58,438 nucleotides of DNA, taken from NCBI GenBank assembly GCA_021201795.1, contig JAJQEF010000034.1, positions 1 to 58,438 on the forward strand, in the 5' to 3' direction. Below, in pieces: positions 17,143 through 26,011 of the stretch; position 1 is the stretch's first letter; every line of letters starts with the position of its first letter. Source of the DNA: Rikenellaceae bacterium (GTDB taxonomy: Bacteria; Bacteroidota; Bacteroidia; Bacteroidales; Rikenellaceae). The notes beneath the pieces are model-generated. The model searched no databases. It was not told the origin of the DNA and worked only from the letters and a program-made list of their open reading frames with translations. Made by a program: the position numbers and the translations under genes.

Positions 17143-17976
17143 ATGTTACTAATTGCTGACAGCGGCTCCACAAAAACGGATTGGGCACTTGCAGACGGCC
17201 CACAGGTGAGGACATTTTCTACGGACGGTATCAATCCGGTATACGTAAATGCCGATATCATAAAAAAGATCGTTGAAAAAGAGTTGCCTTTCGACCGTAA
17301 TAAAATATCGGAAGTTTATTTCTATGGTGCAGGCTGCATTCAGGGCAAAACCGGAGCTTTGGGACGCAATCTTGCGGAAATATTTTCAGAGGCAAAAATT
17401 AGTGTGAACAGCGATCTTTTAGGTGCTGCACGGTCACTGTACGGCGATACGAAAGGTATAGTTTCAATACTGGGCACAGGGTCCAATACAGGTTATTACA
17501 ACGGGAAAAAAATAACTGATTCTGTCCCCTCGATGGGTTATATCCTCGGAGACGAGGGCAGCGGAGCGGTTATGGGGAAGAAACTTATTTCCGCAATTTA
17601 TAAGAGAAGAATGTCGCAGGAAATATCGGATATTTTTTTCGAAGAGTACACTATTTCATATCCTAAATTGATAGAATTCGTTTACCGACAGCCAATGCCC
17701 AACCGTTTTCTTGCAGGTTTCACGCGATTCATAAGCAAGAATATCCAACATCCCGAAATATCCGAACTGGTCAAAAACTGTTTCATGGAGTTTATCGAAT
17801 ACAATCTGCTAAAATATGAAAACATCGAAGAGACCTCAGTTTCTTTTACGGGAAGTATAGCTTATCATTTTCCCGAACAACTGAAGCAGTGTCTCGCACA
17901 ATACTCTATCAGTCCCGGGGATATCACACGCACTCCCATCGAAGGACTCATTAAATACCATACTAAAACCCAATAA
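17143..17976 (+). CDS. BadF/BadG-type sugar kinase, probably N-acetylglucosamine/muramic acid kinase
   Basis: The 277-residue ASKHA-fold ATPase has the first phosphate loop ADSGSTKTDWAL (5-16) and the second ILGTGSNTGYY, followed by GYILGDEGSGAVMG. This is the BadF/BadG/BcrA family layout of short Bacteroidetes GlcNAc kinases. It ends 5 bases before murQ, so phosphorylation of MurNAc or GlcNAc followed by MurQ action on MurNAc-6-phosphate is the natural reading. It is divergent from the glycosyltransferase/DUF4922/SpoIID operon. Confidence 0.87.
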   Translation: MLLIADSGSTKTDWALADGPQVRTFSTDGINPVYVNADIIKKIVEKELPFDRNKISEVYFYGAGCIQGKTGALGRNLAEIFSEAKISVNSDLLGAARSLYGDTKGIVSILGTGSNTGYYNGKKITDSVPSMGYILGDEGSGAVMGKKLISAIYKRRMSQEISDIFFEEYTISYPKLIEFVYRQPMPNRFLAGFTRFISKNIQHPEISELVKNCFMEFIEYNLLKYENIEETSVSFTGSIAYHFPEQLKQCLAQYSISPGDITRTPIEGLIKYHTKTQ

Positions 17977-17981
17977 CAGTA

Positions 17982-18794
17982 ATGATTAATTATACCGAGG
18001 AATCATCGTCCTACGATGCTTCCGGAATGTCCGTCCATGAAATACTGACGGCGATAAATAATGAAGATGCCAAAATCCACGAGGCGGTAAAACTTGCGAT
18101 CCCTCAAATCGAAAAACTCGTCGCAGCCATTCTTCCCGGAATGAAAGCAGGAGGAAGGCTGTTTTATATAGGAGCAGGGACGAGCGGCAGATTGGGGATT
18201 CTCGATGCTTCCGAGATGCCTCCTACCTACGGAGTATCTCCGGAAATGATAACCGGACTTATAGCAGGCGGGGACCGTGCGATCCGAAAAGCGGTGGAAG
18301 GTGCGGAAGACGATGCGGAACTTGCGTGGCGGGATCTTACCCGGAACGGTATAAAAAAAGGCGACGCCGTAATAGGAATCGCGGCTTCGGGAACGACTCC
18401 TTACGTGATCGGCGGATTACAACGGGCACGTAAGGAAGGATTGGCAACCGGTTCGATCACCTGCAATCCCGGGTCGCCTGTTACTATCGCGGCAGAATAT
18501 CCGGTAGTAGTGGCACCCGGTCCGGAATTTATTACAGGCAGTACCAGGATGAAGGCGGGAACCGCACAAAAACTGGTACTAAATATGATATCGACATCCC
18601 TCATGGTGAAGCTCGGACGCGTGGACGGAAATAAAATGGTTAATATGCAGCTGACCAATAAAAAACTCGTCGTACGCGGAACACGCATGATAATGGAAAA
18701 ATCGGGTCTGACTGAGCATGAATCACGGGAATTACTACTTAAATACGGATCCGTAAAAAAAGTCCTGGAACATCTCGGAATTAACAGAGAATGA
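17982..18794 (+). CDS. murQ: N-acetylmuramic acid 6-phosphate etherase
   Basis: The 270-residue SIS-domain enzyme removes D-lactate from MurNAc-6-phosphate to give GlcNAc-6-phosphate during peptidoglycan recycling. GAGTSGR (64-70), DASEMPPT with catalytic Glu78, [11 protein letters not shown] and [10 protein letters not shown] are conserved. It is slightly shorter than the E. coli enzyme (about 298 residues), mainly at the C-terminus. It follows the sugar kinase directly, forming a two-gene recycling unit. Confidence 0.96.
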   Translation: MINYTEESSSYDASGMSVHEILTAINNEDAKIHEAVKLAIPQIEKLVAAILPGMKAGGRLFYIGAGTSGRLGILDASEMPPTYGVSPEMITGLIAGGDRAIRKAVEGAEDDAELAWRDLTRNGIKKGDAVIGIAASGTTPYVIGGLQRARKEGLATGSITCNPGSPVTIAAEYPVVVAPGPEFITGSTRMKAGTAQKLVLNMISTSLMVKLGRVDGNKMVNMQLTNKKLVVRGTRMIMEKSGLTEHESRELLLKYGSVKKVLEHLGINRE

Positions 18795-18804
18795 AAAAAT
18801 AATA

Positions 18805-18812
18805 TATATTTG
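18805..18812 (+). promoter_or_regulatory. -7 promoter element of panB
   Basis: TATATTTG fits the Bacteroidetes -7 consensus and lies 16 bases before the panB ATG, just past the murQ stop. Confidence 0.55.
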
Positions 18813-18828
18813 CCAAAAACTTATCGAT

Positions 18829-19644
18829 ATGTCCACACAAGGCAGAACAAGGGCCGTAACAACTTACCGCCTGACAGAAATGAAAGAAAAAGGTGAGAAG
18901 ATCAGTATGCTGACGGCGTATGATTATTCCATGGCGCGTATACTCGATGAAGCAGGGATAGATGTAATACTCGTTGGCGACTCGGCTGCGAACGTGATGG
19001 CAGGATACGACACGACGGTGCCCATGACCCTCGACCATATGATTTATCACGGCAAATCCGTTAAAAGAGCAGTCAAAAGGGCGCTCGTAGTTGTCGACCT
19101 TCCGTTCGGAACATATCAGGGGAACTCTAAGAAGGCTCTCGCATCGGCAATACGGATCATGAAAGAGACCGGTGCGGATGCCATCAAACTGGAAGGGGGA
19201 GCCGAGGTAATCGATTCCGTGACAAGAATACTTAGCGCAGGAATACCAGTAATGGGCCATCTCGGTTTGACACCTCAATCGATAAACAAATTCGGTACAT
19301 ATACCGTACGTGCAAAGGACCAGGATGAAGCGGACAAACTGTTCAACGACGCGATCCTCCTTCAGGATGCAGGATGTTTTGCAATCGTACTTGAAAAAAT
19401 ACCGGCTTCGCTCGGAACCCTGGTCGCGAAAGAACTTAAAATCCCTATGATCGGTATCGGCGGAGGCAACGGTGTAGACGGGCAGGTTCTCGTAATACAC
19501 GACATGTTGGGTATTACGAACGAATTCTCACCGAGGTTTTTACGACGGTATGCGGATCTGTATACGGTAATGTCCGACGCGGTCAAACAATATATTACCG
19601 ATGTAAAATCCCGGGATTTCCCGAACGAGAACGAACAATATTAA
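18829..19644 (+). CDS. panB: 3-methyl-2-oxobutanoate hydroxymethyltransferase
   Basis: The 271-residue TIM-barrel enzyme makes ketopantoate from 2-oxoisovalerate and methylene-tetrahydrofolate, the first step of pantothenate synthesis. Conserved blocks are [30 protein letters not shown] and the catalytic glutamate in VLEKIPASL. The length is typical. A long open frame on the opposite strand is a coding shadow. It is transcribed alone from its own -7 box and ends at the hairpin at 19646. Confidence 0.96.
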   Translation: MSTQGRTRAVTTYRLTEMKEKGEKISMLTAYDYSMARILDEAGIDVILVGDSAANVMAGYDTTVPMTLDHMIYHGKSVKRAVKRALVVVDLPFGTYQGNSKKALASAIRIMKETGADAIKLEGGAEVIDSVTRILSAGIPVMGHLGLTPQSINKFGTYTVRAKDQDEADKLFNDAILLQDAGCFAIVLEKIPASLGTLVAKELKIPMIGIGGGNGVDGQVLVIHDMLGITNEFSPRFLRRYADLYTVMSDAVKQYITDVKSRDFPNENEQY

Positions 19645-19668
19645 AAAAGGAGCCTTCGAGGCTCCTTT
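19643..19668. terminator. Bidirectional terminator between panB and the RG acetylesterase gene
   Basis: The stem AAAGGAGCCT/AGGCTCCTTT (10 bp, 3-base loop) lies between the two converging stops. The minus direction has the better T6 tail. Confidence 0.88.
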
Positions 19669-19690
19669 GCAGTTTATATTTATGGAGTAA

Positions 19691-21361
19691 TTATTTAAGG
19701 TACACCTGAAGTAAACAGTCCGATTCTTTCAAACCTTCGGCGATACTTTCCGCATTCAGTTTCGCTCCTTTCAAGGACGTATGTGTATGATCCTTTTTAA
19801 AATATTCAGCTATCGCTTCCTGTCCCATTTTCTCAAACTTATCCGCAGATATTTCGTTAAGATCGATGAAATAAGCACCGGTCGCCTCGGCTGCCTCTTT
19901 AGCCCATAAACCGTAAGTTTCCGAGATACGCTCGATCTTTCCGTCGGTCCATCTGTTTCTCGGCGTATGACTCAGAATTATAGGAAAAGCTCCTTTCTCC
20001 TGTACGTCCATTACAAATTTTTTGAGGTACCATCCGAAGGTATATATTACCTCGTTTTTCCCGGTGGATTCCATTTTCATAACACGGCTTTGATTGCCTG
20101 ATCCCTTGAGCACACCGCGTTCTTTAGCTGTATTGATCTCTCCTCCGTCATTATGTCCGAATTGTATCAATACGAAATCTCCAGGTCTCAGGGCTTCATA
20201 GACTTTATCCCAACGGCCTTCATTAAGATAGGTTTTGGTACTTCTTCCGGCCTGAGCCTGATTATCTACGGTTATCCTGTTTTCATCGAACAACTCTCCG
20301 ATAACACTTCCCCATCCCCACATTCCATTTTCATCGTTATCTGTATTTTTTACGGTCGAATCCCCTACTGTAAATAACACAGGATTATTTCCTACGCGAA
20401 CTTCCGACTGATAAGGCCTTTTCTCCGGACATAAATATTCGGCAAGTTTAAGATCGGGATAATTACGAATACCTTCGACTGCTGATTCCGCATTAATCTT
20501 CGCCCCGAATGCACTCGTATGTATCCTGTCGCCATAGAACATATAGGCAACTTTTTTAGGTCCGAATTTCTCATATTTACGGGCAGTAATATCGTTCAGA
20601 TCGATAAACGGCACATTCTCCTGTTCCGCAACCTGTTTGGCCCATAGACCGAAGGTTTCGCTAACACGTGTGATCGTACCGTCGGCATCCCATGCGTTAC
20701 GCGGAGTAAGGGACATAAGTATCGGATATGCACCTTTGGCCTTTGTTTCATTGATGAATCTACGCATGTATTCACCATACGTATAAACGGTTTCCTGCTT
20801 TCCGGTTTCCCTGATAGTAACATTCAAAGTATCGTTACCGATTCCGGGGATGGTTGCCCTCGCTCTTCCCGAGTCATACGGGCCGTTATCGTTATGTCCA
20901 AGTTCGATTATAACCCAATCGCCGGGACGAACTCCTTCGAGAACGCCTGGCCATAATTGATTATAGAACGTACGGCTGCTGGTTCCTCCTAAGGCATGAT
21001 TTTCAACCGTGATCTTTTTTGCATCGAAAAAATCACCGGCATAGTAACCCCACCCCCATTGTCCGTTATCCCCGTTCCCCATAGTTCCGGTTCTCATCGT
21101 AGAGTTACCGACAAGGAACAGTACAGGGTTATTCCCCACGCGTGAAGAACCTGACTTCGGACGCGCAGTGAGAGCTTTATTCAAGCTGTCGAGAGTATTG
21201 TCGACAACATTATTCACATCTTCCATGGGTGCGGGAACATTTCCCAACTGTCCATTATCCGGCCTCGGGGCCCTTGAACCACGATTACGCTGCGGTGCGT
21301 CCTGTGCGAATACACAAACGACCAATAACATTGCAGCTAATAACAAAAATCCTCTTTTCAT
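19691..21361 (-). CDS. Secreted protein with two SGNH (CE12-like) rhamnogalacturonan acetylesterase domains
   Basis: A signal peptide (cleavage after VCVFAQ) is followed by a Gly/Pro/Arg-rich linker and two homologous SGNH hydrolase domains. Domain 1 (about 75-305) has GNST (Ser87), GHND (155-158) and DRIH (278-281). Domain 2 (about 320-555) has GDST (Ser335), GHND (402-405) and DHTH near the end. Each resembles rhamnogalacturonan acetylesterase, which removes acetyl esters from pectin backbone galacturonate. Domain 1 has Asn instead of Asp before the nucleophile. It is the last gene of the rhamnogalacturonan cluster, 17 bases after the lyase gene. Confidence 0.9.
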   Translation of the reverse strand: MKRGFLLLAAMLLVVCVFAQDAPQRNRGSRAPRPDNGQLGNVPAPMEDVNNVVDNTLDSLNKALTARPKSGSSRVGNNPVLFLVGNSTMRTGTMGNGDNGQWGWGYYAGDFFDAKKITVENHALGGTSSRTFYNQLWPGVLEGVRPGDWVIIELGHNDNGPYDSGRARATIPGIGNDTLNVTIRETGKQETVYTYGEYMRRFINETKAKGAYPILMSLTPRNAWDADGTITRVSETFGLWAKQVAEQENVPFIDLNDITARKYEKFGPKKVAYMFYGDRIHTSAFGAKINAESAVEGIRNYPDLKLAEYLCPEKRPYQSEVRVGNNPVLFTVGDSTVKNTDNDENGMWGWGSVIGELFDENRITVDNQAQAGRSTKTYLNEGRWDKVYEALRPGDFVLIQFGHNDGGEINTAKERGVLKGSGNQSRVMKMESTGKNEVIYTFGWYLKKFVMDVQEKGAFPIILSHTPRNRWTDGKIERISETYGLWAKEAAEATGAYFIDLNEISADKFEKMGQEAIAEYFKKDHTHTSLKGAKLNAESIAEGLKESDCLLQVYLK

Positions 21362-21378
21362 TTTATTATTCTTAATTT

Positions 21379-24120
21379 TTATCTCGGTTGTTGCCTCATT
21401 TGTCTTCTTTGCTGCATCATTTCCCTTCTTTTAGCAGCTTCCTGTTCAAGATCCGCTTTAGCAGGAACCTGATCTCCGATAAGTTCCAGCATGATTATAG
21501 CGTTCAGGTTCCATTGTGCCGTACCGTTGGTTCCTATGCCCGTATTTTCTTCGATGGGATACAGTACATCCGGCGGATTAATAGTCTTGGTTTCGGTAAT
21601 ACTTCTCAGGTTGCCATCCATGTCGAAAGCATTTCTAAGCAATTCGCTCCATGCTAACTTCGCCAGATAAGGATCGTTAAGTTCCCTCGATGCAAACGCA
21701 CCGAGACGGGGAGTACTGAAATGTCCCCACCAGTTTTTGTACGGCCTGTTCTCACGGTTATTCCTTATCGGGTCATCCTGCGGTAAACCGTAGAATTTAG
21801 CGTATTTTACGTAAACTTCATTGAATTTTTTATGTTCCACTCCGTCGTATACTTCCATCATGACTTCGAAGCCTCCCATAAGGTTTCCCAGATGGTTGGA
21901 GTTTGAAACCCAGTCGCGCTGACCTTCGTAATATATCTTTCCGGTTTCAGGATCGTAACCGTAAGGCCCTTTACCTGTATATAATCCATTAGGAAGATTA
22001 CTGAGGGAATTCATTCCCGCTATTATTTTATCGAGGTATTTCTCATTACCTGTGCGTTCCCATTCAGTGTACCAGTTACCAACGAATGCAATCCAGTCAG
22101 GCCCCCATCTAAGCCTTGCAGGCTGTTTGGTAGGATATTGGTCGCGTGGAAGAGCCAAACGTAAAGGATCCCATTTTATCATCTGGTAGTCGGCATCCGC
22201 GGCCTCGTGCATTATGTCGCCCATGCGCTCGTCGGTAGTCAGATGATAATAGAAACGCTTCCACCATGCCTGTCCGATACGTGCCTCCTTGGCGCCACAG
22301 CCCCAATGCGACACGTTATGTCTTGTACCCAATCCCGCCATATCACCGATATGATACATATCCACTTCAGAAGTATGACGCGTCATGGCCTGGGCCATTT
22401 TGAAAATATCGTCCCTTCCGCTCCTGATAAATGCATACCATAACCAAAGGTCGGGCGACAGTTCCGTATTTGCCCATGCATTACCGCCTATATCGTAGTT
22501 CCATGTATGTCTTGCAGGGTTATACGAATGCATTACATCGCCGTAATTCCAGAAACCGTACCATTTATGGTCCTCTATGGCTCTTTGATAAAACTCTATA
22601 TATCCGTCGATCTGATCCTCTATCCAGTTTTTCATATCCGACGATCTGTCAGGCAGGGACCATACACCGAATGCGCCTGCGGCATGCAGATATTCCGGTG
22701 AAGCCATAAGTTGTACAGATCTTTGTGCATCGAATGCAAGCTGTGCTGTTTTTTCCTTCGAAGGAAGTTCATTGAATGCGTACAGGGTCAATTCGCTCGT
22801 ACGTGCCACTCCATAAGGGGTTGCCAGACCTTCCTGATAATCTTCATAAGCGGCCTCAAGATCGTGTCCTATAACATCGTAATGCCTCAAGTCCATCGCA
22901 TCGCCGCGAGGGCTCCACATCCATACCCTCAGTTTTGCACTATTACCGCTCATTCCTTCGACTTCCAGTTCATTCGGGTAAGACTGCCAGAAATTTTTTA
23001 GGGACACTGCTATACCTCCGCTTACATCGCCCGCCAGCACCAATCCGGAAGCACGGTTGTCGCCTGCCGTACCGATCCATGTGCTCTGATCGTTAGTGCG
23101 TTTTCTGATGGTGAATCCGTCCGGAGACAACTGAGTCAGTCTGAAATCGCTCCATATCGCCCAATGCGATATCAGGTATTGTCCCTGTTCAGTAAATTGC
23201 TCAGGTTCCGGAATACGTTTCCCTGCAATCTGGTCAGCATAAACATTCCCGAAAGGAACATCCTTGTATTGAAGAACACGCCTTCCGGACAGCGGCTGGA
23301 TAGGTTCGCTCCATAATCCTTCCCCTTCACCTGAGAAACGGACATGTCTGTTGTACGCCTGTTCCCTTAGAGGAACGTCGAATTCTATACCGAGACCTTT
23401 GATAAAATCAGTTTCCTGATCGCCGTCATATATTATTGTATGTACGATCTTCGCCTGTTCCGCATTGTTATTTATATAAAATCTTACAACGAACGGCAGC
23501 CACTCCCTGTTGCCGTCCACGGCTTTATGTACACCTTCTACTTTAACCACGGCACGGATAGGTCCGTTTTGTTCGACGGTAACATTTTTGATTTCACTGG
23601 TGAAATCTTTATATGTAATGATATTAGCTTTGGAACGATCTTCAAGGCTAAGAAGTAATCGTCCGTTACGTGCTACTTCAGTTTCCCCGACAGTTATACG
23701 TTCCAGTAAATTTTCTCCCTTTTTTGAGAATACATACTTACCGAACCCATTGTTTACGGTTATCGTCGAATTGTTTTCCTGTACATCGATACCGGATATT
23801 TTTTCCGCAGTCCGAACCGCACTCAACTTAAGTCCGGATGCCTGTCCGGGTTCTATGGTTGCCGAAAATCCGACCCATTTAACGGATCCGTCCCCATGAC
23901 GGGCCATCACCCAGGACTGAAGAGGAATATTTTTTCCTGCGCTATTCGATAGCTGGAATTGCTGGTCGGGTTTTATCTCTCCTTTTTTAAATGGAACCCC
24001 CCAGTTCACTCCTGTAGTTTGTACCGGAGGTTCGCCGATCCATTGAAGATCGACTGTTTGTCCGGCTACCGTAATTCCCGTTATGGCAGCCAGAAATAAA
24101 AATAATGTTTTAAGCCTCAT
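21379..24120 (-). CDS. Secreted exo-rhamnogalacturonan lyase-like protein (PcRGLX/YetA, PL26 type)
   Basis: The 913-residue protein has a signal peptide (ends TVAGQ), an N-terminal RIFT/beta-sandwich region (GVNWGVPFKKGEI, about 40-52), a central beta domain and a C-terminal alpha/alpha toroid rich in Trp and His (for example NYGDVMHSYNPARHTWNYD). This order matches the PcRGLX/YetA family, whose fungal member releases unsaturated disaccharides from rhamnogalacturonan I. The last 20 residues are a Met/Gln/Arg-rich tail of unclear use. Genes for GH28, GH105 and an RG acetylesterase around it support the role. The PL26 label is by recollection. Confidence 0.8.
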   Translation of the reverse strand: MRLKTLFLFLAAITGITVAGQTVDLQWIGEPPVQTTGVNWGVPFKKGEIKPDQQFQLSNSAGKNIPLQSWVMARHGDGSVKWVGFSATIEPGQASGLKLSAVRTAEKISGIDVQENNSTITVNNGFGKYVFSKKGENLLERITVGETEVARNGRLLLSLEDRSKANIITYKDFTSEIKNVTVEQNGPIRAVVKVEGVHKAVDGNREWLPFVVRFYINNNAEQAKIVHTIIYDGDQETDFIKGLGIEFDVPLREQAYNRHVRFSGEGEGLWSEPIQPLSGRRVLQYKDVPFGNVYADQIAGKRIPEPEQFTEQGQYLISHWAIWSDFRLTQLSPDGFTIRKRTNDQSTWIGTAGDNRASGLVLAGDVSGGIAVSLKNFWQSYPNELEVEGMSGNSAKLRVWMWSPRGDAMDLRHYDVIGHDLEAAYEDYQEGLATPYGVARTSELTLYAFNELPSKEKTAQLAFDAQRSVQLMASPEYLHAAGAFGVWSLPDRSSDMKNWIEDQIDGYIEFYQRAIEDHKWYGFWNYGDVMHSYNPARHTWNYDIGGNAWANTELSPDLWLWYAFIRSGRDDIFKMAQAMTRHTSEVDMYHIGDMAGLGTRHNVSHWGCGAKEARIGQAWWKRFYYHLTTDERMGDIMHEAADADYQMIKWDPLRLALPRDQYPTKQPARLRWGPDWIAFVGNWYTEWERTGNEKYLDKIIAGMNSLSNLPNGLYTGKGPYGYDPETGKIYYEGQRDWVSNSNHLGNLMGGFEVMMEVYDGVEHKKFNEVYVKYAKFYGLPQDDPIRNNRENRPYKNWWGHFSTPRLGAFASRELNDPYLAKLAWSELLRNAFDMDGNLRSITETKTINPPDVLYPIEENTGIGTNGTAQWNLNAIIMLELIGDQVPAKADLEQEAAKRREMMQQRRQMRQQPR

Positions 24121-24180
24121 TTCAGATTAGTTTTAGTCAGGTATAGTATTATAATGTAACGTTCATGTCCGTAGTATTTA

Positions 24181-25605
24181 TTATTTATCGTTAATCTCAA
24201 CACCTTCCGCATTGGTGATTCTCAGACGTTCTTCAGTATAGAGTTCCAGATTTTTCACAGACCAGTCCTTTGCAAAAGTTATCCGTCCTCCTCTTCTGGA
24301 CTGTACTTTTACATTATCCAGGTGGATCCCGGCTATTATTGCATCCTCTGTTCCTTCCACGGGAAAAGCGGTTCCTGCATTCGAGACGTTTATATCCGAG
24401 AGATAAACTCCTTTTATATACGGAAGTCCTTTCTCAGGGGACACCGGAGTAAGCATCTTGTTCCAATGTACCGGAAGCTCCACATTTTTGAATTCTTCCG
24501 GAAGAGTGGAGTAGCTGTAGGAAGGATTCCAATTTACACTGATAGTGAATGCCGATCGTACACCATCCATTTCTATATTTTTCAGATAGATATTCTCGAT
24601 ACCTCCTCCGCGTGTCAGGGCGGATTTGAGCATCAGACCGCTGCCTGTTCCTATTGCTTTACAGTCGTACATAAGAATATTACGTATTCCTCCTGAGGTC
24701 TCGCTACCGCAGGTTATCAAACCGCCTCCGGCACGTGAGATACAGTTACGAATGACTACAAATTCGGTAGGTCTGTTCACGCGTATTCCGTCTGCATCAC
24801 GTCCAGCCTTGAGACAGTAATTATCGTCGTTACAGTCGACGTCACAGTTCTCGATAAGTATCTTCGTAGAGGAATCTATATCTATCCCATCCGTACTCGG
24901 ACCACGTCCGTTTATATTATTGCGGATAACAACACCATCGACGGTGCAGTAAGTATAATATAAAAGCTGCATCGTCCAGAAGCCTGCCTGTCTTATATTG
25001 ATATCTTTAATTGTTACATTTTCAGATTCCGAAACAAGAATGGTACGCGGTCGGTCGCAGTCGTAATCCACGATCCATCTCAAACCACGTGCCTCGTAAT
25101 CCCTCCGCATTTCCCAGTACTTATCCCAGAAAATTTTCCCCTGTCCGTCTATGATACCCTTACCGGTTATCATTACATTATCGCAGTCAAGCACATTTAT
25201 GAGTGCGGACGGCCATTTCATTTCCACTCCTGCAATACGCGTTCCTATTACGGGATAATCGTTTATGTCGGTGCTTCCGAGTATTGTCACACCTTCGGGA
25301 ATTTCTAAAATAACTCCGTTTTTAAGATAAACGGAACCCGTGAGATATTCTCCGGTAGGAAAAGTAACCTTACCTCCTCCGGCATTACAGCAGGCATCCA
25401 CGGCAGCCTGTATCTCTTTAGTATTGATTTTCGTTCCGTTACCCACAGCTCCGTATTCGGAGACATTGAATATTTTATCGGACGAAGGTATATTTTTTGC
25501 GCCGACATCATTTACCCATTTCAAATCTGAAATTTCGAAACTCATGGCAAAGGATTGAAAGGCAGCGAATAATATGAATAATGACGAACAAATTCTCTTG
25601 ATCAT
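24181..25605 (-). CDS. Secreted GH28 polygalacturonase/rhamnogalacturonan hydrolase family protein
   Basis: The 474-residue protein has a signal peptide and a parallel beta-helix with GH28 features: NVSEYGAVGNG at the start, STDGIDID (the first catalytic Asp region), DDNYCLKAG (the paired Asp), GSETSGGIRN in the usual GHG position and MLKSA in place of RIK. GH28 enzymes hydrolyse galacturonate linkages in pectin. The bulky motif changes suggest an exo-acting or rhamnogalacturonan-specific member. It lies between rhaM (72-base gap with a hairpin) and the lyase gene (60-base gap). Confidence 0.9.
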   Translation of the reverse strand: MIKRICSSLFILFAAFQSFAMSFEISDLKWVNDVGAKNIPSSDKIFNVSEYGAVGNGTKINTKEIQAAVDACCNAGGGKVTFPTGEYLTGSVYLKNGVILEIPEGVTILGSTDINDYPVIGTRIAGVEMKWPSALINVLDCDNVMITGKGIIDGQGKIFWDKYWEMRRDYEARGLRWIVDYDCDRPRTILVSESENVTIKDINIRQAGFWTMQLLYYTYCTVDGVVIRNNINGRGPSTDGIDIDSSTKILIENCDVDCNDDNYCLKAGRDADGIRVNRPTEFVVIRNCISRAGGGLITCGSETSGGIRNILMYDCKAIGTGSGLMLKSALTRGGGIENIYLKNIEMDGVRSAFTISVNWNPSYSYSTLPEEFKNVELPVHWNKMLTPVSPEKGLPYIKGVYLSDINVSNAGTAFPVEGTEDAIIAGIHLDNVKVQSRRGGRITFAKDWSVKNLELYTEERLRITNAEGVEINDK

Positions 25606-25638
25606 CTCTGAGGTGTATTTAACTAAAACTCAATTATA

Positions 25639-25667
25639 AACCGGATCCGTTTTCACGGATACCGGTT
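25639..25667. other. Hairpin inside the rhamnogalacturonan operon
   Basis: AACCGGATCCG and CGGATACCGGTT pair over 11 positions with one bulge and a short loop, between rhaM and the GH28 gene. There is no T-run, so it is not a standard terminator. It may shield mRNA ends or mark a processing site. Confidence 0.5.
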
Positions 25668-25677
25668 ATGATATAAA

Positions 25678-25992
25678 TTATTCCATGTAGAATAATTCAG
25701 GAAGAGGAATGGACACAGGCGAATTATCAGGATTAGTATCCATAATGTCCGCCATAAAGGCCCACCATCTTTGTACGATCTCAGTACTTCCGAGATCCTG
25801 TGATCCTCCTTCGCCGCTCACTTTCTGTACAGCGAAAAGAATATTGGTGTCCTTGTCCCAGAAAATAGAATAGTCAGATACTCCGGCTTCTTTAAGAAGT
25901 GCCTTGAGCTCAGGCCAAATTGCATTGTGCCTTTTTTCGTATTCGGCTTCCATTCCTGGTTTTAAAAACATTTTAAACGCTTCTCTTCTCAT
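25678..25992 (-). CDS. rhaM: L-rhamnose mutarotase
   Basis: The 104-residue dimeric ferredoxin-like protein interconverts the alpha and beta anomers of L-rhamnose. The catalytic-region [10 protein letters not shown] (about 21-30) and the tryptophan pair [10 protein letters not shown] are conserved, and the length is exact for the family. No signal peptide, so it acts in the cytoplasm on imported rhamnose. It sits among pectin-degrading enzymes, which points to rhamnogalacturonan I as the polymer. No rhamnose isomerase or kinase genes are in the window. Confidence 0.95.
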   Translation of the reverse strand: MRREAFKMFLKPGMEAEYEKRHNAIWPELKALLKEAGVSDYSIFWDKDTNILFAVQKVSGEGGSQDLGSTEIVQRWWAFMADIMDTNPDNSPVSIPLPELFYME

Positions 25993-26011
25993 AGTTATAA
26001 GTTTTAGTTAA

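Noticed and set aside
18781-19500. 239-residue open frame antisense to panB
   Set aside because: It is a coding shadow. The panB frame has every family motif; the antisense product is Cys/His/Tyr-rich and resembles nothing.
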